This document shows, in pieces, positions 20,632 to 32,600 of a DNA stretch of 64,000 nt (its first letter is position 1; each line of letters starts with the position of its first letter). The translations under genes were made by a program, and so were the position numbers. Source of the DNA: Moniliella sp. 'wahieum' (lineage: Eukaryota > Basidiomycota > Moniliellomycetes > Moniliellales > Moniliellaceae); contig RSEE01000009.1 of the NCBI GenBank assembly GCA_003971905.1, forward strand, positions 930,001-994,000, in the 5' to 3' direction. The notes beneath the pieces were generated by a model, which searched no databases, was not told where the DNA came from, and saw only the letters and a list, made by a program, of their open reading frames with translations.

Positions 20632-22295
20632 GGCCTGAGGCGACTTGGACTTGGCCGCCTCTTCTCAGATCTCACATCATTCACATCACATCGATCTGCC
20701 GGCACGCGACGCCCTCTCCTCTTTTCTTCTTGCATATATCTCCTGTGCTACTGCCGCCCTCTTGACGTATATATATACAGTCTCTCTTTTGGCTGCTCTG
20801 CTCTGCTCTTTATTGCCTTTTGCCTTTTTATTGTCAATGGACACATGTACGACCCAACGATGCGTTGGGAATCAAGCTTCAAGTGTGGCGGCTGCTCGTG
20901 TTGGACGAAGATTCGGCTGCCCTTGAGCTTGATGAACGATTTGATGAATCGGAACGTGCATTAAGTATCTGTATTCTGTAACCATATATTCATTGACAAA
21001 GCTTAAGCTACTGCGGGACAAAGAAGCGCTGCGCCTAATAAACCAACCCGTTCATCCGGCGTGTGTTGCTTGTTACATATAGTGCCAACCCCGTTTAAGG
21101 AACCAGGGGAATAAGTTTAGGACCCATATCTCCATTGAGACTCAGTACTCAGTAGTCAATTCCTTCCAGTTCCCAAGCATCTTGCCCGCTCTCTTGGTGG
21201 CATAGTATCCTCGCGTGGTCAAAACCAAGGGGGAAAACGGTTCTTGGATGTGTCTCTGAGTTAAAAAGAGATCCCCTTTTTACTTCACGTACCATCGTCA
21301 AATTTGACGGCAGCATGCTACCTGCTGGCACATTCAGTGCACCCGCAGCAGCGTATGGGTGATAAAATTCCTTCAGCATGGAACGATGGACCGATAGCGA
21401 CGGTGGCGACGGTAGCGACGGCGGAACGGTGGCCAAGATGGTGACGGTGGAACGGTGGTTATGGTGGTTACGGTGTGGCAACGGTGGCCCAAGCACAACA
21501 GGTTGGGGCGATGCCCAGCAGATCGCGACGGGCTGTACTAGGCCCAGTTGCTCCCGAGCTATTATAACGACAACGGAATTCTGGACTGTGTTCTCGACGC
21601 GCTCAATTGGTGGAACCATCTTGCGGTATCACATTTTTGCCCTGTCCGCTGGGGTTTTAACGTTTAACCGTAGTTACTAACAGGCACTAGTTACTGGTTA
21701 TATTATTGGGACGTCAGTCTTGCCTGTCATGTGACCGTCTGACCACGTATCGGGTATGTCAGCCGCTCAACTGCTGAGACGTCGGCTCTCAACTGCGGGC
21801 CACCCCGCGTGAAAAAGCATGTTGGAGCAACAGAGCAGTACTATATAACCTGTTTTGTGGCGCTGTGGGGGAGGTTGGGACGAGCCGCGACAGGCCCCGG
21901 GCCCCAGGAGCCACCCCCGCACCCCCGCACCCCCATGCTGAGCGCTCAGCTCAGCCTGGCCGACTGAGCGGCTGAGCGCGTTGGGCGCAGCACGCCGTCT
22001 CAGTACTCAGACCATACTCAGACTCCGTCGAGTGGGCAGTGAGTGATTCGTGACTACTCAAGTACTCCAGTACTTACTGGGTACACTGAGCGGGGGCGGG
22101 CGGTGTCAGATGCCAGATGTCACATGTCAAGACAGGCTTGTGGTGCCGCCGGTGCCATAAGCTGATGGCTGCTACAAGAAGGGTTTTAATTGTTTTCGGC
22201 TCAGATGCGCGCACCAGGGCTATAGTACCCCTTAGAAGAGTAACCCGTCCCAACCATCGCCACCGCCGCCTCCGTCTTCACCCTCCCCACCAAGC
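20632..22295. other. Intergenic region with repeats and GC island
   Basis: No gene is recognised. It contains a TATATATATA stretch near 20768, an AGTACTC pair (21144-21157), a tract of GGTGGCGACGGT and related units at 21380-21490, and a GC-rich block at about 21860-22100. That block has nested AGCGCTCAG, GGCTGAGCG and AGTACTC/AGTACTT motifs. A TATATAA at about 21840 precedes the GC block. Confidence 0.6.
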
Positions 22296-23652
22296 ATGGC
22301 CTCCTCTACGTCTCATACTCGCCGCAGATCGGCCAGCAGCTTGCTCCCCGGCGCCCTCCATCCCACTCTTCGGGCCCACCCCAAGGCCTATACTACCTCC
22401 AACTCTGGCCGCTCGCACCCGATCATCGCCCGTCGAACGCAGCGCATCGCCCGCGCGCATCTTGACCATCCCCAGTCCCGACTCTCCCCCGTCTTGAGCA
22501 CCTCGCCTTTCGCCTCCACCGTCCCTCCTCTACCATCCGCCAGGCGTCCACCCCCCATAATGCGCCCCTCATCCGCTCGGCTACTGCTACAAACACTTAC
22601 TGCCACCGGCCCCTGCGGCTTCGGTCAACGCTTCCGACCTGGACCGGTTTGTGTTGCTGCAGGGGTGGGTGCTGAAGAAGAAGCGTAAGATGATGCAAGG
22701 TGTGCCTGCCTGTCCTGTATGAGCGATGGTGGGTGGCATACTAACCCTCGCGAGTGCCAACCAAAGGGTACGCTATGCGCTACTTTACGCTTGATAAGTC
22801 TGGCACCTTAAGCTACGCAATGGGACCCGGCCTCCCCGTCCGGACGAAATTGAGGTGGTGCATGCAAGGGTCCTATCTAGCCTGCGCGACCAAAGCATCC
22901 ACGTGGACAGTGGTGAAACCGTCTTCCGTTCGTCCTCCTCTCCTCCCCTATACGTGTCATTTCCTGCTTGCGCTGACTTGCTGACTTGTTCTTGGTGTCA
23001 CGATATCAGATCTGCGGATGCTCACCGACGCTGACTTCTCCCTCTGGCGCAACACATTACGTGACACGATTGCAGGCGAAGCAGCTACTCCGTTCCCCCT
23101 TCCTCAACAACACGTCTACACCACCCAACCCGGGTCTGACAACTTTGTACAGGTGGACATGCGACCCATCTTGGAGCTTCCCAGCGTATGCACGACACGC
23201 TTACCGAGGTCCAAAAGCACGTTGCACGCATTGTGGCCAAAACACCAGGAGCATCGGAAGTGGCCGGGGAGATGGTTTCTGGTGCGTCTACCCGGGGAGG
23301 CGCTTCCTCAGCCTCGCTGTCGACCCCGGCCATCCAGGCGGCCAAGGTGGAAAGACTGGTCACCCAGATGGCCGGCGAAAGCAGTGGTATGATTGCCTTT
23401 CTTGAAGGCAATCTGCCTCTGGGGATGGGCGGGGAGGCAGATGCGGCCCCTGACGGGGATGTCACGCCAACTCGCCGCCAGCCCCACCCTGCCTTGCAAC
23501 GCAAGGAGAGTTTTCAAAGTGCAACCGGCTCGTTTGCCGACCTGGACTCCTTTGCAGCTTTCCTCCCCCTCCTCGAACGCGGCGGGATTACACATCCGCT
23601 CAGCCTCGCCGTTGCCGTTGGGAGCGAAAGTGACAGTACTGCCAGCTCGTGA
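22296..23652 (+). CDS. Osh3/OSBP-like PH-domain protein lacking the sterol-binding domain
   Basis: A PH domain is clear: DRFVLLQGWVLKKKRKMMQ, then after an intron at 22700-22766 (ACTAAC branch, CAAAG end) GYAMRYFTLDKSGTLSYAMG, IHVDSGETVFHLR across a second intron at 22928-23009, and LTDADFSLWRNTLR. This is the PH type of Osh3/ORP3-class oxysterol-binding proteins, which bind phosphoinositides at membrane contact sites. A linker MHDTLTEVQKHVARIVAK and a Ser-rich region follow, ending SDSTASS* at 23650. The Osh lipid-binding domain (with its EQVSHHPP signature) is not found after it. The gene is therefore truncated, genuinely PH-only, or hidden by a missed error at the stop. The start is uncertain; the N-terminal 110 codons are Ser/Pro-rich. 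Confidence 0.7.
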
Positions 23653-24154
23653 CTCTTTCTCATTTTGCTCGCTTCTCCTTTTGATCACCCTTTGTTGAAG
23701 TTTGACCAGGGTGTACTAATGGTTTACTCGCGCTCCTCCTGCAAACCCTGGCGGTTGGTCTCCACCCATTTTCCGTGTCGTGTCCCTATCATTCGACCCG
23801 ATTTCTCTTGTCCAACCTGTGCACCTCTCTTCTCTATCTGGCTGGCCCCGCATACGCATCGACAACATATCCCACTCCTTCAGCGCTCTGTCTTCAAAAA
23901 TCTCTTCGTGACGCCTACTGTGGGAGGAGGAAATTAGGTTTGGTGGTGCGTTAAGCAAGTAGCGCTTAGCAGTATACTTATGCCGGCCGGCAGAGGGCGC
24001 AGTGGGGCTGAGCGCACGAAGTTAAACGTTAAACGCCCATGGAGAATGCGAACGTGCACTTGTTGGGGATTAAAATTGCAGATGGACGTGGACACGCGCT
24101 CAGTGGCTGTGACATGTGACATCCCATATCTCAGACGCCCTAATCGTATCGGGA
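23653..24154. other. Intergenic, small repeat tract
   Basis: Probable terminator region of the PH gene (T-rich, 23655-23720), then AGCGCTTAGC at 23962-23971, a TTAAACG pair at 24022-24035, and GTGACATGTGACAT near 24109-24122. No gene is seen. Confidence 0.5.
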
Positions 24155-25716
24155 ATGGATCCCCGCTCCAACGCACCCACACCCCCTCATCCTCAGACCC
24201 CCTCCCCACCGCCACCTCCACCAACTCCATCCACCACCACCCACGCACCCAGCCGTCCCAAAACCACACCGGCAATGGCTGATGTCGAGTCCTGGCCCCA
24301 AACAAGGAGCAAGTCGGTGGACCACCACCCGCTCGAGTCCGCTGTCGACAGCGACAGCCTCCCGGCCGGCAATGCCGCCAAATTGACCTCCACCGAGGCC
24401 ATCTCTTCTGCTCTGCCCCAAATCACCCTCTCCTATGGCACAGAGACCGGTGGCATATCAACACCGATCGTTCCTGGCGCCTCGGCGCCTCCCAGTATTT
24501 ACACGGTGGGGCTGGCGTCTCGCGCCAAGGCACAGAGACGAGTGAGTCGGATCCCTTGCTGCTGCGCTCCCGCAGGTAGGCGAGAATGAGTTGCGGCAGC
24601 GCGCGCAAAATGTGCGCGGTGCTCGTGGGCGCAAAGCGGGAAATGCGTGGAGCAGTTTTACCAGCGCCAAACACGCACATTGATGACTTGCTTAAGCCAT
24701 GTCGGCCTATGTGGCCGATGATGCAGAACAGATGTCGGCCACAGCACCAGGGTCAAGATTGGAATCTACGGTTCCATTGCCGCTAATTTTATTCTTGCTA
24801 CTCTTCAACTTTACGGCGCTGCTTCGTCCGCGTCTCTGTCTCTCATTGCTACATGTGTTGACAGTGTGTTCGACCCTGTACCCTTGTCGCTATCGGATGG
24901 CTCTGTGGTTGAGTCGGTTTGGGGGATGGCTGCACGGTGCTGACGTTCTTTTCTCTCCATCGATGCGAGTAGTTTGCCAACCTAATTCTTAACTATCTGC
25001 ACCGTAAATCGGAAAAGGTTGACTTGCGGAAATGGCCATGTGGGGGGGGTCGGTTTGAGACGATTGCCAACATTGCCTATGCCTTTTTGATGGGCAGTGT
25101 GTCTGCAATCGTGATCGTCGAGTCGATTCGTGATCTCGCATCGCACCACGCGAGCGATAAGGAAACGCTTCATGTGGCCTCCCTCGTTGTTGTGGGCGTT
25201 GCATTCTGTGTCAAGGCGGCCTTGGCAGTATACTGCTATTCGTTGCGCAAGTTTAGCTCGCAGCTCGAGATGCTGTACGAGGACCATCGCAACGATCTGT
25301 TTATCAATGGGTTGGGTATTATCACTTCGGCTTTGGATCACAGGTCTGGTTCCTAGATCCGCTGGGGGCGATGCCATTTCGCTGTTTATCTTGGGCGCCT
25401 GGTTCTTAACCTCTGTTCGCGAATTTCGCCTGCTGGCTGGCGTCACAGCCCCCCCCGATGCTGAGCTTGCTGGCGTACAAAGTGATGCTCTATCACGAGA
25501 AGATTGAGTTGGTCGACACGGTAAGGCGTACTGGTGGGGCCCACGCCTGATTGTGGAGTTGACATTGTCATGCGTCCTGAAACGCCGCTGTGGATGGCCC
25601 ACGATGTGTCGCAAGACCTCCAAGACCGCATCGAAGAATTGCCAATGGTCGAGCGGGCCCATGTGCATGTGGACCACGAGTCGAACCACACACCCGAACA
25701 CCGCAAGGCTGTATAG
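24155..25716 (+). CDS. Cation diffusion facilitator (manganese-type CDF) transporter
   Basis: A membrane metal/proton antiporter. An N-terminal cytosolic Pro/Ser-rich part (from MDPRSNAPTPP) with ESDPLLLRSR is followed by transmembrane segments. These carry SIAANFILATLQLYG, SLSLIATCVDSVFDP (the DxxxD metal site of the Mn subgroup), KWPCGGGRFETIANIAYAFL, VASLVVVGVAFCVKAALAVY and a second DxxxD in YEDHRNDLFINGLGI. The cytosolic C-terminal domain reads LIVEVDIVMRPETPLWMAHD, QDLQDRIEELPMVERAHVHV and ends PEHRKAV*. Two DxxxD sites favour Mn2+ over Zn2+ (HxxxD). Frame changes lie near 24545, 24600-24700, 24780, 24935, 25345 and 25470. It converges on Ctf4. Confidence 0.92.
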
Positions 25717-26324
25717 TTGCCTGCTTTCCCTCCCCGTCATCAAACCCACTAGTCCCAGTGCCAACCAAATTTTTCAGGCTTCCCCCTATCATTTGCTACC
25801 AATCTCGCCACCTGTACTCACCATTCAATGTTGATAATCCAACTCAGCATCAAGTTGTCGTGTGATATAATAGTAAGGCATAGCAAACATGGCGTTGTTG
25901 GGGCACAGGAAAGCTAATTGCATTGGCAGCACTGGAAGTGAGAGCGGTCAAGTGGCGCGGGTGTGTGGATACGACTTTTCGCCACATCTGGCTTGAGCGC
26001 GTGAGCAAGCTCTGGGATTGATGCGATGGCAGGATTCGGCCAAAGGATTTCGGTGGATTGGAGTACGAACTAGCCACTTGATGAGGGCTGATGACTCGAT
26101 ACCCACAACCGTCTATATACAATTGGGCAGGGCCGGGGACCCGCTTCTACGAAGTACAGAGTGTGCGCAGGCACTAAGCAACGCGGGCGAGTAGAAACGA
26201 TATAGGACGGCTTCATTTAAACGAAAATAGGTCACACCTACTTGCGACGGGGCTGTTGGTGTTTCGCATTTCCTTCTCATATGCAGATATGGCATAGCAG
26301 GAAGAGGTTGACGAAAACAGAAGG
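25717..26324. other. Convergent 3' regions of the CDF and Ctf4 genes
   Basis: Six hundred bases between two converging genes. It is AT-richer than its flanks, with no repeat tract or gene recognised; both terminators must lie here. Confidence 0.5.
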
Positions 26325-29300
26325 CTAGGTCGTCACTTGGGCACGGAAGCGAGCCAACTTGCTTGCAGTGGGCTGGGGCGCTTGGGATTGAGATTGGGAC
26401 TGGCTTTCGTCCACGTCGGGGCTTGAGTCTCTTCCAGCCCCGACGCGGCCAAGCGCTCTTCCTGCGTGCGTGCCGTCTCGAGGGTGAAGCGAAGGCTCTC
26501 TTCTTGGGTTTCGCCCAAGTCCCCTCTTCCTGAGTTTCTTCATCAACCAGTGCAGGCGTAGGCTCCGTGGTTGGACCCGTTGCAAATGGGAGCTTGCCCT
26601 GCCGCTGTTTCTTGGAGGCCGCCTTGCCCATACCAGAACCCGGATCAGTACCATGCACCGTGCGCAGCTCGGTCAAAGCGGTCTGTAGGCCTTCCGCATC
26701 ATCCACACGGTTGAAAAGCTGGCACTCTTATGTAGACTGGGTCGCGAGTCATGCCGCCGTTCTTGCGGGCAAAAGGGTTGCCACCTTTGGCTCGAGCAAA
26801 GGGATTGCGGCTCGCTGAGGCACAAGTAGAGTCATATCATAGACAAGAAATGAATCAGACGACATACCTTTCTCAGGAGGAGCGGTGGGGGAGGATCATC
26901 GTTCGCTTTGCGCTTCCGACCTTCGTCACGTCCTCCTGCATCGCCTCCTCGGCATTCGCCTCATCGTTCTGCATTTGCTGGCGAAGCAGATTCACCTCCT
27001 CTTCGATGGTCATAGCAGACTGTTGGGATGGTTGAGACGGAGGAGCGAACTAGATGGAGGTGCGAGAGAAGTGCTGCGCGACGAAGGGAGAGGGGTCATG
27101 CTCTCTTCTCGTCGGCTCGGCAGCGGCGTGAGCTTAGACCGACGCGACAAGGCATCCGAGTTTGAAGTCTTGCGTCAACGCCTTCTTTGCCCGAGCCACC
27201 GCCGATTGTTGACTATCGTCAGGCGCGGGCCTCGTTGGATAGTAGGAGCAATGACAATCGTCCCCCAGGTACAATGTTGGTTCGGGCCTCGGCTCGAGCC
27301 GCGACAATGGGCTTGAGATCACGGATTTGTTCCGCCAAGTTGGCCATGCCAAAGTAAGCTGCGATTTGGGCAGCAGCGACGACAGAGCGGGGCATGTTGA
27401 GCTCGCGCGCGGCATCAAGCGCCTTGTTTTGGTGGTCGCTGGCCTTACACACTGCTTGGAGTGTCTGGAGCAACGCACGATCTGCCTCGCTTTCCAAAGT
27501 CTCTGGGTTGGCGTCCTGGCTCTTGGGCGCTTGGGCCGGCTGAGCACGGGCTTGGGTCGAAGTAAGCATCAGACGAAGAAAGGTCTCCTCATGTTTCGCC
27601 TCCTCGGCACCACGGACGTAAGCACAGGTACGCAGCGGCACTCATGGATCAAAGTGTGGGTGCCGACGGGTCTGGTTGGTTACTCGTGAACCCTTCAAGG
27701 CGAGCGTCACCGCCGCTCGCCAGGTGACCGAGATAGGCCAGTAATGGACATCTGTGCGCTCCCCATCCTCCATGGTACGCACATCCAGCACTGGGACCCA
27801 ATGCCCGGACTGGGGTGAAGAAGGACGCTCAACACTCCGCGCGAATCCCAGATGGCAGGGGCGTCCAAGTCGTGAAGCCGATCCAAGTCAAACTTGCTCC
27901 TTGGGCCAGAGGGATCACACCGTGCCCCTCGGGCGAAGGATTGAAGATCAAAGAGCTGATACGTCAACTCTTGGTATCCACCCAGGGCCACCGGCGGCCC
28001 CGTCACAACCATGCCAGTGTACGACCCGCCCGCCACTGCAACAACTCGGCCCCAACAGACCAAATGGCACGTTGCAGCCCTGCACGGGAGAAAATGCGAA
28101 GAAAAGCCGTCGCTGGTTGAGGCAAGGATCACCGTGGCAGCGGCTGCGGCCGTGTCCAGTTCGTCCTCTACATCCGCGTTAGGCTTGCGTTTGGCCCACC
28201 CAGTGCAAGACAGGTGGCTCGCACACCGCTCGGGAGTGACACGCGCCATTCGGAGCTAGTGGACCAGCCCAGCTCAAAGGGCTTGAAGAACATACGCCTT
28301 CTTGCTCGGGCGACGTGGGTTTGGAGGCAAACACCGCACCTTGTTCACTCAGTGCACCACAGCAAAGCCCCCTGTCTCGGTGAGGCGCCAGTTGCGGCGA
28401 GCTGACGTGTTAAAGCTCTCAAAGTTGATCGTTTGCCCAGCCCTTTCAACCTTCAATATTGGTTTGCTCGACGGCCACAAGAGGCCCACAGTGTTGAAAG
28501 CAAGATAGCGACGGCCATTGCGGGAAGGAGTTGAAGTGGGTTGAAATGTTTTTTGCCCCCGGCGCAAAAGACGAGTCAGGTGAGACGGCAAGACCGAGAC
28601 CTCTGACTCGTTGTCCGACTCGCTCAAGACCCCAGGGCTTGGGTGACGACGTGCGCGAGGTTCATGGCCCCGGGGAGAGGCAAGATCAGGGTAACCCATA
28701 CGAATGGATCCATCGGGGCATTGGATGGGACGCCGTTTGGGTCAGCATGACGAGCTGTTTGTGCAGAGCGAGCACGACTGGTGGTGGGGTCTTCGTTCTC
28801 GGCCTCGTCGAGCGAAACCCGGGAAAGGAGGAGAGCGGGCGCTGTGTTCGCAATGGAAGGTACCCTGGCTTCCATATTCGCGGGCAAACATCTTCCAACG
28901 GTAGAGCTGGCCACCCAAGTCGGCCCACGCCAGAGCACCGATCAACAGCCCAAGAAATAGAGACAATGTCCGATTCAGACGTCTTGCGTGCGATCGGTGC
29001 CAAAGTAGTCATATCCCATAGGGTGAGCTGTCCATTACCTGCCGTGGCTGAGGCAAGGTAGCGCCCATTGAACGAAAAAGCCAGCGCAGAAATGGGCCCT
29101 GATGGAGGTGCAACGCCGTTTTGGGGTTGACCGTTGAAAACACGATGGCGCTCCCATAGACCAGTGCCAGTATTGCGACCATATACCACGAGCTCATTAG
29201 TCTTGCTAGGAAGGACGAAAAAGCGGCCGCTTGGATGCCATAGGGCGTAGATGGCATGGGGCTGTAGCCAACAGCAGTCACTGGGAGAACATCTTTGATG

Positions 29301-29947
29301 ACCTGTACGGCCGCCGGGCCACCAGGTCCGGCGGCAGCAAGCGCATCGGACGACAGGTCCCAGATACGCGCCGTTCCATCGCACGAAGCAGTGATCAAGG
29401 TTGGGGAAATGGGACACCAGGACGCCGTGCGAACCGCTCGCTCATGTCCCGTGAGGAGAATGGAGTCGAGGGGGTCGGCAAGACTGATGACGCGAACGAC
29501 CAGATCATCGCTGACAACAGCAACACGGCGAACTGAATCCGGGTTGTCAGGAGCCAGACGCTGTTCCGGGGCGAGTTCGAGTGCAGTGGCGCGGACGGGA
29601 GGGGCGTGCGAGTGAGCAGTTTCTGCATGACCCATGTGTCAGGTGCGGCCAGGGCGGTGGCGTCGGTGGGCTCGGGGAGCGCGTAAACGCGCACACAACC
29701 GTCCTCGGCCTGTAATGAGGGTGGAAATACCAGCGTCGATCCAGGAGATCTGAGCAGTGGCATCCTCGAGGGCAATGTTGACCGAGCCCTGGTCGGACCG
29801 GGTGCTGAGGACGCGAACAATGTAGTCATCTCCGCCAGTGAAGAGCACGTCGAGCCCGGAGCCTCGCGGGGCATGGCGAACAAGGGTGAGCCCGGGCCCA
29901 TGGACTACCTGCTGGCTGACGCCTTGCTGGCGCGGTTGCAACGCCAT
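26325..29947 (-). CDS. CTF4: Ctf4/Mcl1 (AND-1, SepB) replisome scaffold
   Basis: Ctf4 links the CMG helicase to DNA polymerase alpha and other partners. The start MALQPRQQG opens WD40 repeats: DVLFTGGDDYIVRVL, ISTLITG, LDSILLTGHERAVRTASW, LITASCDGTARIWD, YLASATAGNGQLTLWD. The SepB beta-propeller follows, with RYLAFNTVGL near 28490-28512 and INFESFNTSARRNWRLTE. A helical region contains KALDAARELNMPRSVVAA and FGMANLAEQIRDL (about 27310-27450). The tail has NPFARAKGG/NPFARKNGG repeats next to a spliced intron (26816-26867), then KKQRQGKLPF and the end SKLARFRAQVTT*. The length near 1,170 codons fits. Many single-base frame changes occur. A G-rich tract abuts the start (C-rich on the coding strand). 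Confidence 0.9.
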
Positions 29948-30737
29948 GGGGGAGGGAGAGGGAGGGAGGAGGGGGCGGGAGCGGGGAGGTGGTGGTGGTG
30001 GTGGTGGTGAACCCAGACTTGGTCGACGTGTCTGCTGGCGTGGCGCACAGCCGTGTCGTGTCGCGTCGCGCTAACCCTAGCATCTGTTGAAGGCGCGACG
30101 CGTACTGCATGGAAATTGCATTTTTGCAACTCAACGTACTGAACCCATTTGCATGACGGTTGGGGTTGCCACCGTCCACACCCACACCAAACCCAGTGAG
30201 CACCCCGAGCACCACGCCCAACGCCCAGCAGAGAGCTAGGGAACATACCCACCAACGCCCCCCAACCTACCAGACGCCGCCATGCATCCGGGCTGTCGTC
30301 CATAGTTCCTGGCTAGTCCCTACGCGCAAACCAGCTTGCGCTCCCGAAACATTATCACAGCGGCACATGGAATAAGTTCATCATCAGCATTTGGTAGAAG
30401 TAGCACGTGTGGCGTAATCGTGGAATGGAGTGAATGGGTGGCAAATGGGTATCGTAATGCAATTAGTGATGATCGATGCGGGGATGAAGAAGGCTGCCAT
30501 GGAGAGGGGGGGAGAGAAAAAAGAGTAGTGTGAGGTGTCCCTGTTCGTAATACCGTCGGGCCTGATAATCGTGGGTCGAAGATGTTCACCCGAGGGAGGG
30601 CAAAGGCTGGGATTACAGGTGCATCTCGTGTTTCACGCAGCATGAGAGTGCAATAATACGAGACCCTTCAGGGAACCACACCATAGGCTTCTCCTTGTGA
30701 CTTAGGCAAGACGAAAGACCGGTGCCGACATCTGGCA
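29948..30737. other. Ctf4 upstream region
   Basis: Immediately upstream of the Ctf4 ATG, 29948-30010 reads as C-rich (CCCTCC and CCACC repeats) on the coding strand. The rest to 30737 shows no gene; 30320-30700 is AT-richer. It lies between two minus-strand genes, so it holds the Ctf4 promoter and the 3' end of the next gene. Confidence 0.5.
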
Positions 30738-31519
30738 TTAATAAGCTGATGACCGAAGTCCTTGCACTGGTCGTCTCACTGTCCGCATATCCTCTTCGGA
30801 AGAAACAGACGGCGACGCTGGCACAGGCACGGTCATGCTCTCATCCGAGGGCATAGGGGTGAAGACAAGCGCGTGTCTCCTTGAACGGACGGCTTGCGAA
30901 TAGTGGGTACTGGTCCTTGTACGAGGCCGGGCGCACCCGCCTCTCCGTTAGCACAAGAAGGTGAGACAGGCGCTTGGGCCGGAGCGGATGCAGCCGATGC
31001 CGAGGATGCAGACCGGGAACGTCCCCAGGCATTGCTCTGAGTGACGAGGTGATCGGGAGATGTGTGTCGGGTGGAAGCGCGACTGGTGAAGCCACTGCGT
31101 AGGCCAGTATGTGCGCGAGGGCGGCTGGTGCTGTAAGGCTCGGCACGCGAGCGGGCTTGGCGTGTCCCAAGTGGACGAACAGGAGATGATGGAGGATGTC
31201 GTTGTCCACGGGACCTGGAACGCGAGCGGGCTGTGGCAGGGGTATTCCTGCCACTTGCACAGCTCAAATTGGAGTATGGAGGTTCCGAGAGGAACGCGGA
31301 AGATTGAAAGGAAGGAGAACCAGGGGGGGGATAGCGAAGGGGAAGTCGATGCAGGACCGAAATGTCCTTCAGCTCGATACTGGGACCCAATGCAACGGAG
31401 CCGAGTGTAGTAAAAAGGGAGTCGCGTAGGTCGCGGATGGCGTGACCACGGTCACCAGCGTAAACGGTCTGGAGCGAGCCAATGAGACTGTCGACATCGG
31501 CATCGTACATGGTAGTCAT
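30738..31519 (-). CDS. Small Ser/Arg-rich protein, unknown
   Basis: A clean open frame begins MTTMYDADVDSLIGSLQTVY, a probable amphipathic helical N-terminus, followed by RDLRDSLFTTLGSVALGP. A disordered region rich in Ser, Arg and Pro (ARSRSRSRGQR, WGRSRSASSASAASA) comes next. A single-base frame change near 30850 joins it to a sensible tail, SEEDMRTVRRPVQGLRSSAY*, ending at TAA 30738-30740. Without that change the frame ends at 30833. No domain is recognised; the RS-like stretches could be kinase substrates (SRPK is also in this window), which is inference only. Confidence 0.55.
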
Positions 31520-32600
31520 GATGGGAAGGATGAGAGCAGTGAGAAGAGAGTGGGTAAGATGGTGATGGGGGTAGTGGAGGTGGCGATGACGAAGAAGCCT
31601 GGGAGCGGCAACTTAAGAAATATCCGCTTGATGAAATCTGCGTCGGCTTCGGGAACAGGGAGGCGGTGGACAAAATGGAGAGAGTTCGGCGGATGCCGCG
31701 GGGGCAGTGCTTTCCAGCTGGTTGCCGGCTATTCCCCGGCGGCGCTCAGCTGGCGCAGGCGGGCGCTCTGGAGAGTGGGGTGGTGCCTGCGCCCTCCTCC
31801 GTCATCGCGTCATCGATCATCGACATCTGCCTTTGTGCTGAGACTCAGCTCTCCGCCTGCGTCAGGTCCCCAACCCCCGAGGCACCCAAGAGCGGTGCTG
31901 TGCCGTCACCCGCACTGCAGCAGAGCAGCGTATCACACATACCACGCGTCAGCTAACGGCTCAGCCTGCCGGCCATCCAGCATGAATCACCGGTCAACGT
32001 CAACGGCCTTTGATCGCATCGATCACACGAGCCACATATCCCAGTCGGCCCCAGTCGGCCCCGGTCGACTCCAGTGGCTCAGGCACGGGAAGGCTTCGCA
32101 GTGGCTTCGCCCGCTTCGGCGACCACAGCCACGCGAGCATCTTCAAAGCTTCAAGCTTCTCAGAGCCCCAATATCAAGAGCTTCATGTTCTGTCTGTCGC
32201 AGTACCGGCCCACCGTGCTCCATGCTGACACTTGCGTTCCTGAAAAAGTTGGGTTACATGTCACATGCGTCACACCAGAAGCTGTTTGCGCTTGGGCCGT
32301 CAGCGGTCAGCGCGTCAGCTTCGAGCTCCTCAAGCTTCAAGTTGAAGCTTTAAGCTTCGAGCTTCGAGCAGCACAAAATGCCGGCCCACAATGTGATGGT
32401 GTTCTCATCGACATACCGGCCTTCTGCGTCACCAACTCCCCAACCAGCATGGGTGAGATGGGACATGCATGTGACATACTGACATGTGACATCACATGTG
32501 ACATGTGGCGCATCAATGTGCCGGGGGTGGCAAAAAACCTATACGGTTGAGGATTAAACAACAGATGTATGGATTGAACCTGAAGAATATACATTCAATA
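31520..32600. repeat. Intergenic GC block and palindromic heptamer tracts
   Basis: The block 31690-31930 is GC-rich. Then come AAGCTTC/AAGCTTT and CGAGCTTCG variants (32145-32165, 32325-32370), and ACATGTG units: one at 32482-32488 and a perfect pair at 32494-32507. No gene is seen. Confidence 0.6.

Noticed and set aside
28624-29417. Separate small genes within 28.6-29.4 kb
   Set aside because: The frames join into the WD40 and SepB part of Ctf4 by one-base shifts.
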